This document shows positions 1 to 5,674 of a stretch of 5,976 nt of DNA, one piece after another (the first letter of the stretch is position 1; the number at the start of each line of letters is the position of its first letter). The stretch lies in assembly GCA_021812735.1 (NCBI GenBank), contig JAKAMV010000649.1, forward strand, positions 1 to 5,976. The letters run 5' to 3'. A model generated the notes under the pieces. The model did not search any database and was not told the origin of the DNA. It worked only from the letters and a program-made list of their open reading frames with translations. The stretch is from Chloroflexota bacterium (GTDB lineage: Bacteria > Chloroflexota > Limnocylindria > Limnocylindrales > CSP1-4). A program made the translations under genes and the position numbers.

Positions 1-562
1 CGACCGACGCCGACTCGTCGGCGACGCCCATCCCGACGAATGCCGCCCGCTGGTAGTGCGCCTTCCAGGCCCCCATGACCTCCATGAGGTACTCGGCGTT
101 GTCCTCGCCGTACTTCTCGACGTACTCGGCGCGGATGGCCTCCATGTCGTCATCGCTGTCGCCCGAGACGCCGAGGCCGACGGACTTGGCGTCGTACCCC
201 TGGTTGCGCTCGACCTGGTCGTGCACGTACCAGTACGTGGTCGAGGCGCTGAACTCGGCCGCATACCGCTCACGGGCCCCGAGGAACAGGGTGATGCAGT
301 CGTGGGCGCGGGGCAGCACCACCGGCGTGGACCGCGCCACGATCCCCGCCGTGGCGCCGCCGCAAAGACCGTAGCCGAGCACGATGGCGTCATACCCGGG
401 GGCAACCGCGTCGATCGCGCGCTGGAGGACGTCGCGCAGCCGGACCGGCTCGTTGTGCAGGCCACGCTCGAAGAGGCGGATGTCCACGACGTGCGGCGAG
501 CGGGCCGCGCACAGGTACACCGGGCGTGCGAGGACGTCGCAGGCGATCACGAGCAGCTTCAA
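1..562 (-). CDS. DUF1638 family protein, 3' end outside window
   Basis: Read on the minus strand, an uninterrupted frame runs from a TTG at 562-560 to the window edge and gives 187 codons without a stop. The product begins MKLLVIACDVLARPVYLC and carries the blocks that make me recognise DUF1638: GLHNEP (34-39), YDAIVLGYGLCGG (57-69) and PRAHDCIT (84-91), then an acidic, Tyr-rich second half. C8, C67, H87 and C89 are plausible metal ligands, but that is inference. From general knowledge, the family has no assigned reaction and is often found near corrinoid proteins and corrinoid methyltransferases; no such gene is visible here. The TTG is chosen because the hydrophobic first strand starts directly after it. 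A GTG at 613-611 is in frame and would add 17 residues. Neither start has a clear Shine-Dalgarno sequence. The gene is transcribed away from the rest of the window. Confidence 0.85.
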   Translation of the reverse strand, partial: MKLLVIACDVLARPVYLCAARSPHVVDIRLFERGLHNEPVRLRDVLQRAIDAVAPGYDAIVLGYGLCGGATAGIVARSTPVVLPRAHDCITLFLGARERYAAEFSASTTYWYVHDQVERNQGYDAKSVGLGVSGDSDDDMEAIRAEYVEKYGEDNAEYLMEVMGAWKAHYQRAAFVGMGVADESASV

Positions 563-651
563 CGTGCGGGCCGCAACATCGGCCGATCCTAGCAGCGGAG
601 CCTGCTGGCGCACCTCGTCACAGGGGCACGCGCCGCCTTCCGGGGGCGGGC

Positions 652-686
652 GCGGACCACGGCCGCCCGGGGACGCTGCGGTCCGC
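652..686. repeat. 7-bp inverted repeat in the divergent intergenic region
   Basis: GCGGACC at 652-658 is the exact reverse complement of GGTCCGC at 680-686, with a 21-bp spacer. It lies in the 183-bp gap between the DUF1638 gene (minus) and the gene at 746 (plus), where both promoters should be. An operator or a leader stem is possible. In DNA this GC-rich a 7-bp repeat can also occur by chance. No convincing -35/-10 pair was found in this gap. The only AT-leaning spots are CACAAT at 713-718 (plus) and TAGGAT at 591-586 (minus). Confidence 0.35.
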
Positions 687-745
687 TGGCGTGCAGGCGC
701 GGCCCGGCGCGCCACAATCCGGCCGGCCGGGGCATCCTTAGGGGG

Positions 746-1897
746 ATGTCCTCTCCCCGACGCAGCTCACGCGACCCATACCCCACGCCCGACGACGTCC
801 CGTCGGCGCCGCGCCGTCGTGCTGCCCAGGAGCGGGCCGCGCTGGCCTCCTCGACGCGGTCGGCGACCCGGCTCGCGTTCCTGGCCATCGTCATCGCCGG
901 GATCGCGCTCGGGCTCACGGCATGGCGGCTGCTCGCTCCGTCTCCCGCCTCCTGCCAGGACACCGTCTGGAGCTCGGTCCCGGCGGACAACGAGCTCCCC
1001 GCGCAGTGGGCACCTCGGGGCACCACCTTCGACACCAATCGCCGCACCGTCACCTTCTCCGGCCCCGACCCTGGCGACGGGTCGGGTGCCCCGACCGTCC
1101 TGGCGACGGCGACGTGCTTCCCGGAGGGAGCGGCCGACGCCGTCGGGCGGGCCGCCGCTGCCGCGCGCCAGTACGGCCAGAAGGTCACCGCCAAGGACGA
1201 CCTCTCGGACGGCGGGTTCGAGTCGACCGACTCCTCCGGCGCGATCTTCCTCGAGTTCCAGCGCGGCAACATCGTCGTCGACCTTGCGGCCGCCGGCGGC
1301 GCCACGGCCACCGACATCGAGACCATCGCGTCGGCCTACGACATGGCCCTCGGCGGTGATGGCGGGAGCATCAGCAGCTCGGCGCCGAGCTCCTCCGCGG
1401 ACCTCGGCTCCGGCAGCCCCTCGCCGTCGGGCCTGACCGGCCTCACGCACGACGCCCCCGAGCTCGAGAAGCTGCTGCCGACCACGGTCGGCGGGGTGGC
1501 CATGACGGTGGACAGCGCGCTCGGCAGCGCCATCCTGGGCAGCGACCCGGGCAGCCGCGCCGCGACCGCCGCGCTGCGCGCGGCCGGCAAGACGCCCGAC
1601 GACCTCCGGTTCGCCGAGTCCTACGACCAGACCGGGACCGTCACGGTCAGCATCGTCGCGATGGCCGTGAAGGGCCTCGACGGGGCGAAGGTGGACGCGA
1701 TGGTGCTCGACTGGTTCCAGCTCGCGGGCCCCGGCGTCACCAGCTCCGACGTCCAGCTGGCCGGCAAGACGTGGACCCTCTACGACCTCGGCGACGAGGG
1801 CACGCTGAGCTATGTCCGTATCGACGGCACGGCCGTGATCGTGATCACCGCCCAGGACCAGGCCTCCGCCCAGCAGGCCGCCGCCGCGATGCCCTGA
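746..1897 (+). CDS. membrane-anchored two-lobed extracytoplasmic protein, unknown function
   Basis: The product has 383 residues. Residues 1-42 are a hydrophilic Arg/Pro/Ser-rich cytoplasmic tail, followed by one hydrophobic helix at about 43-63 (LAFLAIVIAGIALGLTAWRLL). There is no cleavage or lipobox motif, so it should sit N-in as a single-pass anchor with the rest outside. The first outer lobe (about 68-202) holds the only two cysteines, C70 and C124, a possible disulfide. A Gly/Ser/Pro linker follows (about 203-237), then a second lobe (about 238-383) starting ELEKLLPTTVGGVAMT. I recall similar second lobes in uncharacterised Limnocylindria-type Chloroflexota proteins, but cannot confirm this. 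No enzyme motif is visible; a sensory or surface role is only a guess. The start is odd: GGGGG at 741-745 abuts the ATG with no spacer, so initiation may be leaderless. The gene stands alone, 169 bp before the next start. Confidence 0.8.
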   Translation: MSSPRRSSRDPYPTPDDVPSAPRRRAAQERAALASSTRSATRLAFLAIVIAGIALGLTAWRLLAPSPASCQDTVWSSVPADNELPAQWAPRGTTFDTNRRTVTFSGPDPGDGSGAPTVLATATCFPEGAADAVGRAAAAARQYGQKVTAKDDLSDGGFESTDSSGAIFLEFQRGNIVVDLAAAGGATATDIETIASAYDMALGGDGGSISSSAPSSSADLGSGSPSPSGLTGLTHDAPELEKLLPTTVGGVAMTVDSALGSAILGSDPGSRAATAALRAAGKTPDDLRFAESYDQTGTVTVSIVAMAVKGLDGAKVDAMVLDWFQLAGPGVTSSDVQLAGKTWTLYDLGDEGTLSYVRIDGTAVIVITAQDQASAQQAAAAMP

Positions 1898-1978
1898 GCC
1901 TGGCGGCGGTGAGCCGGACCGCACCGAGCCGCGGGCTCTCCGGCCCCGGCGCGGCCAGTCCCGGACAGGGGTCGATCG

Positions 1979-2030
1979 GCCTCGATCCGCACCTCGCGGG
2001 CACGAGCGTATGCTGCGCGTGGATCGAGGC
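1979..2030. repeat. Perfect 10-bp inverted repeat flanking a possible -10 box
   Basis: GCCTCGATCC at 1979-1988 is the exact reverse complement of GGATCGAGGC at 2021-2030, separated by 32 bp. Between the arms, TATGCT at 2009-2014 resembles a -10 element and would put the RNA start near 2021, about 45 nt ahead of the ATG at 2067. No good -35 box is visible. The arrangement would suit an operator bound by a dimeric regulator at the promoter of the 167-residue protein. The loop is long for a terminator and no T-run follows. The repeat is seen directly; the promoter and operator reading is inference. Confidence 0.4.
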
Positions 2031-2056
2031 TCGGCCCGACCTCGCATGCAGGACTC

Positions 2057-2060
2057 GGAG
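2057..2060 (+). promoter_or_regulatory. Ribosome binding site that decides the start of the gene at 2067
   Basis: GGAG lies 6 nt before the ATG at 2067. Two other in-frame ATGs upstream, at 2010 and 2046, have no comparable site, and the one at 2010 overlaps the candidate -10 box. This favours the shorter 167-residue product over the 186- or 174-residue alternatives. Confidence 0.55.
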
Positions 2061-2066
2061 ATCGCG

Positions 2067-2570
2067 ATGCGCGAGCAGCTGGTCGCCTGGGCAGGCGACT
2101 GCGTCGTCCGTGGGGATGTGAGCGTCGGTGACGGGCGCATCAGCGATCAGGTCAACCAGGCGGCGCTGCTGACCTTCTTCGGGGCGACGCTCGAGGCGCT
2201 CGAGGACGGCCACCGCGTCGAGGTGGAGGAGCTGGAGGTCGAGCGCCACGAACTCCACATCATCGAGGTCGAGGGCCATCGCGGCGACCCGAACCGCCGC
2301 CTCCGCACGGTTCCCGAGCGTGTGCGGATGCAGGTCGGCCCGTTCGAGGTCACCGGCAACCTCCACCGTCAGCCCAGCGCCGCGCCGCTCGCCTCCCTCG
2401 CCCGCTGGATGCGGTTCGTTCCGATGACCGAGGCGGAGTTCCACGTCGCGGGCACCGCCGCGACGCCGACCCGCAGGGACGTCGTGCTCGTCAACCGGGA
2501 GCGCATCAGCCGCACCGAGACCCTTGCGGCGTGGCCGAGCGGGGAGGGGCCGGCTGCCGAAGCCGGCTGA
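2067..2570 (+). CDS. Beta-rich hypothetical protein with an apparent internal duplication
   Basis: The product has 167 residues with no signal peptide or membrane segment, so it is probably cytoplasmic. It alternates short hydrophobic strands with charged turns (for example HRVEVEELEVERHELHIIEVEG at 49-70, given here as a pattern rather than a motif). Two similar halves can be seen. Residues 14-70 run VRGDV, GRISDQVN, LLTFFGATLEALEDG, RHELHIIEVEG. Residues 95-147 run VTGNLH, APLASLAR, RFVPMTEAEFHVAG, RRDVVLVNRERI. Each half recalls small uncharacterised beta-rich proteins with an RLSDLLN...FIPLTDA...VNR pattern; I tentatively recall the label DUF6812, which needs a search. The last 15 or so residues are low-complexity. 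No catalytic residues are recognisable. The gene precedes the hyp cluster on the same strand, but 351 bp separate them, so co-transcription is doubtful. The family assignment is uncertain; the reading frame is well supported. Confidence 0.75.
   Translation: MREQLVAWAGDCVVRGDVSVGDGRISDQVNQAALLTFFGATLEALEDGHRVEVEELEVERHELHIIEVEGHRGDPNRRLRTVPERVRMQVGPFEVTGNLHRQPSAAPLASLARWMRFVPMTEAEFHVAGTAATPTRRDVVLVNRERISRTETLAAWPSGEGPAAEAG
2549..2567 (+). terminator. Weak hairpin at the end of the 167-residue gene
   Basis: GCCGGCT (2549-2555) and AGCCGGC (2561-2567) form a 7-bp stem with a 5-nt loop, ending directly before the TGA at 2568-2570. No T-run follows, so it is at best an atypical terminator or a stability element. 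The repeat also encodes the protein's Ala/Gly-rich tail and may be incidental. Confidence 0.25.
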
Positions 2571-2707
2571 GGCGGAACCCCGCTGGCGGGAGCCCGGCAG
2601 GCCCGAGCGTGCAGAATCGCCCAGCAGCGGGCGGGCGACCGTGGTTCAATCTCGCCGTCATTTCGCGCGCCGATGCCCGAGCGCTGGCGGACCGTCGGAA
2701 TGGCCGA

Positions 2708-2800
2708 GGCGGTCGTCTCCCCCAACACCGCCCCGGTGGTCGGTCGCCCACTCTCCCCGGGCGACCGACCACCACTCGCCTCCCGGCCGCCTCCTGGCCG
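2708..2800 (+). other. Three tandem stem-loops with C-rich loops, candidate structured RNA or leader
   Basis: Hairpin 1 is GGCGGT (2708-2713) with ACCGCC (2727-2732), loop CGTCTCCCCCAAC. Hairpin 2 has a perfect 15-bp stem (2735-2749 with 2759-2773), loop ACTCTCCCC. Hairpin 3 is CGGCC (2784-2788) with GGCCG (2796-2800), loop GCCTCCT. All three loops on the plus strand contain a CTCC core, complementary to a Shine-Dalgarno sequence. On the minus strand the same loops read GGGGAG, GGGGAG and AGGAGG. The structures are read directly from the sequence. Possible roles are a small RNA, a protein-binding leader of hypF, or a transcript end. The strand is not settled. Confidence 0.4.
2735..2773. repeat. 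Perfect 15-bp inverted repeat (strong hairpin)
   Basis: GGTGGTCGGTCGCCC at 2735-2749 is exactly mirrored by GGGCGACCGACCACC at 2759-2773 around a 9-nt loop (2750-2758). The stem is very GC-rich and would be extremely stable in RNA. It lies 164 bp after the preceding stop and 148 bp before the hypF ATG. No T-run follows on the plus strand (ACTCGCCTCC) and no A-run precedes it for the minus strand, so it is not a classical intrinsic terminator, although high-GC bacteria do use U-less ones. Confidence 0.85.
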
Positions 2801-2921
2801 CAGGGCTCCCGCTCGAGGCCCCCGTGCCACGACAGGCCGCACGGCACCTTGGCGCCCGGCGGACGACGTTTCGGGCCGTTCGGCACATCTGGCGATGCCG
2901 GCCCGCCGCGACCCTAGGGCC

Positions 2922-5318
2922 ATGGCTGCAACCGTCCCGTCGGACGCGCGCGTCCCGGCCGCCAACCCCAGCCGCGCAGCCCGGACCCTGCTCGTCGAGG
3001 GCGTCGTCCAGGGTGTGGGCTTCCGCCCGTTCGTGTGGCGTCTCGCGACGGAGCTGGGTCTCGCTGGACGCGTCCGCAACGCGGCGGGCCGCGTGGAGGT
3101 CGAGGCGGCAGGGCCGCCCGCCGCCCTCAACGCCCTCGCGCGCCGTCTGAGCACGGACGCCCCGCCCCGTGCCCGCGTGGAGCGCGTGGTCGAGCTGCCG
3201 CTGGGCCCAGCCGCGGCGGCGGCCCTCCCGGTCCCCTTCGAGATCGACCAGAGCGTCGTTGCGCCGGCCCTCGACCGGCTGTTCCCGCCGGACATCGCGA
3301 CGTGCGACGACTGCCTCTCCGAGCTCTTCGACCCGACCGACCGCCGGTATCGGTACCCCTTCACCAACTGCACGAATTGCGGCCCGCGGGCCACCATCAT
3401 CGACGAGCTCCCCTATGACCGGGCGCAGACGACGATGCGGCCGTTCCGGCTGTGCGAGGCCTGCGAGCGGGAGTACCGGGACCCGGCCGACCGCCGCTTC
3501 CACGCCGAGCCAGTGGCGTGCCCCGCCTGCGGCCCCCGGCTCACGTGGCGGGAGGCCGGCGCGCCCTCGGCGACGGCAACCGCAGAGGCGGCTCTGGCGT
3601 CGGGGATCAGCGCGCTCCGCTCGGGGCGGATCGTCGCGGTGAAGGGTCTGGGCGGCTACCACCTCGCGTGCGACGCCACCGACGAGGCGACGGTCCGGCG
3701 GCTCCGCGACCGGAAGCGCCGCTGGGCCAAGCCGTTCGCCATCATGGTTCGCGACCTCGCCACGGCGGAGGTGCTGTGCCGCGTCAGCGGGCTCGAGCGC
3801 CGACTGCTGACCGGCCCGGCGCGGCCGATCGTGCTGCTCGAGGCGACCGCCGGCGCCCGCCGCCGGCTCGCGCGCTCCGTCGCCGCGGGGAACCGCCGCT
3901 TGGGCGTCTTCCTGCCGTACACGCCGCTCCACCACCTCCTCCTCGCGCACCTTGACCGTCCACTCGTCCTCACCTCGGGCAATCTCGCCGACGAGCCCCT
4001 CGCCACCGACGACGAGGACGCGTTGGCCCGCCTCGCCGGCCTCGCTGACGGCTTCCTCGCCCACGACCGCGAGATCCGCGCACGCTATGACGACTCGGTC
4101 ACGCGAGTCGTCGCGGGACGCGAGAGCGTGGTCCGCCGGGCGCGCGGCTATGCCCCGGAGCCGATGCCGCTGCCGATCCCGGCCGCCGTCCCGCTGCTGG
4201 CCGTGGGCGCCGAGCTCAAGCACACGTTCACGCTCGGCCGCGGCCGCCGCGCCCACATCGCGCCGCACAACGGCGACCTCGAGGACCTCGCGACGCACCG
4301 GGCGTTCACCGACGGCCTTGCCCACCTCTCGCGGCTGCTCGCCCTGGAGCCGGAGGTGGTCGTCCACGACCTCCACCCCGAGTACCTCTCGACCAAGCAC
4401 GCGGTGGCGCGATTCCCGGCGGACAGGAGGATGGCCGTCCAGCACCACCACGCCCACGTCGCGGCGTGCGCCGCCGAGCACGGCATCACCGGGCTGTTCC
4501 TGGGCGTTGCCTACGACGGTCTGGGCATGGGTGATGACGGCACGCTCTGGGGAGGCGAGGTGCTCCTTGCGGACCTGCGCGGCTACCGGCGCCTCGCGCG
4601 CTTCGCCCGGGCGCCGCTTCCCGGGGGCGCGCTCGCGGTCAAGCGCCCGTATCGGATGGCGCTCGGGTACCTGTACGGTGCCGAACCGTTCGTCGACGGG
4701 TCGGCCGGGCTCGTCGGGGCCGACGAGGCGGCGTCCCCCTTCCTCGCCCGTCTCGACCCTCGCGAGACCGCCCTCGTGCGGGCGCAGATCACCCGCCGGC
4801 TCAACGCCCCGGTCGCCTCATCGGCCGGACGGCTGTTCGACGCCGCCGCCGCGCTGCTCGGCATCCGGGACGTGGCGGAGTACGAGGCCCAGGCGGCGAT
4901 CGACCTCGAGCTCGCCGCGGGCGACCGCCGCGCGGACCCGCTGCCGTACCTCGTCCGCCGCCGCGACGGCCTGCTGGTCTACGACCCCCGGCCCACGCTG
5001 GCCGCGCTGCTGGACCCGGGCTCAGCGCCCGGGATCCGGGCCGCCCGGTTCCAGGCCACGATCGCCGAGGTGACCCGCGAGCTGCTCGCGGAGGCGAGGG
5101 ACCAGACGGGGGTCCGGACGGTGTGCCTCTCAGGCGGCGTGTTCCAGAACCGCCGCCTGGCGTCGACGCTGCTGCGCGACCTGGCGGCCGACGGTTTCGA
5201 GCCGCACATCAGCGGGCAGGTCCCGGTGAACGACGGTGGCGTGAGCTATGGCCAGGCCGCGGTCGCCGCGGCCAGACTCGCCGCCGGTGCCTCGGGCGCG
5301 CCGGGGCAGGAGGGCTGA
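2922..5318 (+). CDS. hypF: Carbamoyltransferase HypF, [NiFe]-hydrogenase maturation
   Basis: HypF (798 residues, a normal length) uses carbamoyl phosphate and ATP to make carbamoyl adenylate and passes the carbamoyl group to the C-terminal Cys of HypE, the source of the CN ligands of the NiFe site. The full domain order is visible. The acylphosphatase domain has VQGVGFRPF (29-37) with catalytic R35 and N53. The zinc fingers are C128/131, C150/153, C178/181 and C200/203 with family spacing CX2CX18CX2CX24CX2CX18CX2C. The YrdC-like domain has KGLGGYH (241-247), KRRWAKPF (265-272) and TSGN (351-354). The Kae1-like domain begins near 423 and has GAELKH, QHHHAH (507-512, metal-binding His), AYDGLG (530-535), LSGGVFQN (736-743) and VNDGG (769-773). 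In the usual GGDAA..EPWR segment it reads GGALAVKRPYR, with A570 where I expect Asp. The ATG at 2922 is chosen because it sits about 20 residues before the first strand; it lacks a well-spaced ribosome site. An ATG at 2895 is the nearest alternative. Confidence 0.96.
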   Translation: MAATVPSDARVPAANPSRAARTLLVEGVVQGVGFRPFVWRLATELGLAGRVRNAAGRVEVEAAGPPAALNALARRLSTDAPPRARVERVVELPLGPAAAAALPVPFEIDQSVVAPALDRLFPPDIATCDDCLSELFDPTDRRYRYPFTNCTNCGPRATIIDELPYDRAQTTMRPFRLCEACEREYRDPADRRFHAEPVACPACGPRLTWREAGAPSATATAEAALASGISALRSGRIVAVKGLGGYHLACDATDEATVRRLRDRKRRWAKPFAIMVRDLATAEVLCRVSGLERRLLTGPARPIVLLEATAGARRRLARSVAAGNRRLGVFLPYTPLHHLLLAHLDRPLVLTSGNLADEPLATDDEDALARLAGLADGFLAHDREIRARYDDSVTRVVAGRESVVRRARGYAPEPMPLPIPAAVPLLAVGAELKHTFTLGRGRRAHIAPHNGDLEDLATHRAFTDGLAHLSRLLALEPEVVVHDLHPEYLSTKHAVARFPADRRMAVQHHHAHVAACAAEHGITGLFLGVAYDGLGMGDDGTLWGGEVLLADLRGYRRLARFARAPLPGGALAVKRPYRMALGYLYGAEPFVDGSAGLVGADEAASPFLARLDPRETALVRAQITRRLNAPVASSAGRLFDAAAALLGIRDVAEYEAQAAIDLELAAGDRRADPLPYLVRRRDGLLVYDPRPTLAALLDPGSAPGIRAARFQATIAEVTRELLAEARDQTGVRTVCLSGGVFQNRRLASTLLRDLAADGFEPHISGQVPVNDGGVSYGQAAVAAARLAAGASGAPGQEG
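5308..5314 (+). promoter_or_regulatory. Strong Shine-Dalgarno sequence of hypC inside the hypF end
   Basis: AGGAGGG lies 9 nt before the hypC ATG and within the last codons of hypF. It is the strongest ribosome site in the window and suggests hypC is translated at high level from the same transcript, as suits a chaperone needed in larger amounts than HypF. Confidence 0.75.
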
Positions 5319-5323
5319 ACGCG

Positions 5324-5674
5324 ATGTGCCTTGGGATCCCCGGGCGGGTCACCGAGATCCGTGACGAGGCCGGCCTGGCGATGGGCAAGGTGGACTTCGG
5401 CGGGGTCCGCAAGGACGCCTGCCTCGCCTACCTGCCCGATGTCCAGCCGGGCGACTACGTGATCGTCCATGTCGGGTTCGCGATCTCCAGGGTGGACGAG
5501 GCCGAGGCGCTCAAGACCCTCGAGATCCTTGCCGAGATGGGCGCGATGGAGCCCGAGCTGATGACGCTCGGGCCCGGTATGGACGAGCCGCGCGTGGTCA
5601 GCGACGACGACCCGCCGAGCGCGGCCCCCAGCCCGGCCCGGGCGCCGTCGACGCTGGCGGGACCGGAGCCGTGA
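5324..5674 (+). CDS. hypC: Hydrogenase maturation chaperone HypC, with C-terminal tail
   Basis: HypC (also the HupF/HypC family) binds HypD while the Fe(CN)2CO group is built and delivers it to the hydrogenase large-subunit precursor in the cytoplasm. The product starts with the signature MCLGIPG, in which Cys2 is the essential ligand once Met is removed, and has the family's second motif around [15 protein letters not shown] with H49. The beta-barrel and terminal helix end near residue 76. Family members usually have about 75-95 residues. This one has 116, because a low-complexity Asp/Pro/Ala/Ser tail (about 95-116) follows a short linker. The tail may be disordered. The start is fixed by the signature and by the Shine-Dalgarno sequence at 5308. 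The gene begins 5 nt after the hypF stop and overlaps hypD by 4 nt, so all three are surely one operon. Confidence 0.95.
   Translation: MCLGIPGRVTEIRDEAGLAMGKVDFGGVRKDACLAYLPDVQPGDYVIVHVGFAISRVDEAEALKTLEILAEMGAMEPELMTLGPGMDEPRVVSDDDPPSAAPSPARAPSTLAGPEP

Larger units (their letters stand above)
2571..2921 (+). other. 351-bp stretch without a convincing gene, leader of the hyp cluster
   Basis: No ORF here looks like a protein. The frame of hypF stays open back to an ATG at 2673, but the extra 83 codons encode a Pro/Arg/Gly-rich string unlike any HypF N-terminus. The section around 2643-2665 (GGTTCAATCTCGCCGTCATT) is the least GC-rich spot and the best place to seek a promoter, though I cannot name convincing -35/-10 boxes. 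A 5-bp inverted repeat, GGCGA/TCGCC (2634-2638 and 2652-2656), brackets part of it. From 2708 to 2800 there are three consecutive stem-loops, listed separately. I see no tRNA, despite GGTTCAATC looking like a T-loop. Confidence 0.6.

Noticed and set aside
56..592. 178-codon plus-strand frame at the left end
   Set aside because: It is the complement of the DUF1638 coding sequence, whose minus-strand translation carries recognisable family motifs.
384..1436. 350-codon plus-strand frame across the 563-745 gap and the gene at 746
   Set aside because: It encodes an Arg/Ser/Pro-rich sequence typical of a shifted frame and is incompatible with the DUF1638 gene and the gene at 746.
1926..1938. GAGCC-GCG-GGCTC hairpin after the gene at 746 as a terminator
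   Set aside because: It has only five base pairs with a 3-nt loop, no T-run follows, and such stems are common by chance at this GC content.
2010..2066. Earlier ATG starts (2010, 2046) for the 167-residue protein
   Set aside because: They lack a ribosome site, the first overlaps the candidate -10 box, and the added residues (Arg/Ser/Pro) do not continue the beta-rich pattern. The ATG at 2067 has GGAG at 6 nt.
767..2140. 457-codon open frame on the minus strand across the gene at 746
   Set aside because: The product is Arg/Gly-rich with no coherent hydrophobic pattern, while the plus-strand frame gives a clear membrane anchor, linker and folded lobes.
2641..2656. T-loop-like GGTTCAATC suggesting a tRNA
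   Set aside because: The flanks do not form a 5-bp T-stem, and no acceptor stem, anticodon arm or D-arm can be built around it.
2658..4481. 607-codon open frame on the minus strand antisense to hypF
   Set aside because: It runs opposite to a fully motif-supported hypF, its product is an Arg/Gly/Ala-rich string without domains, and long antisense frames are expected in DNA with G/C-biased third positions.
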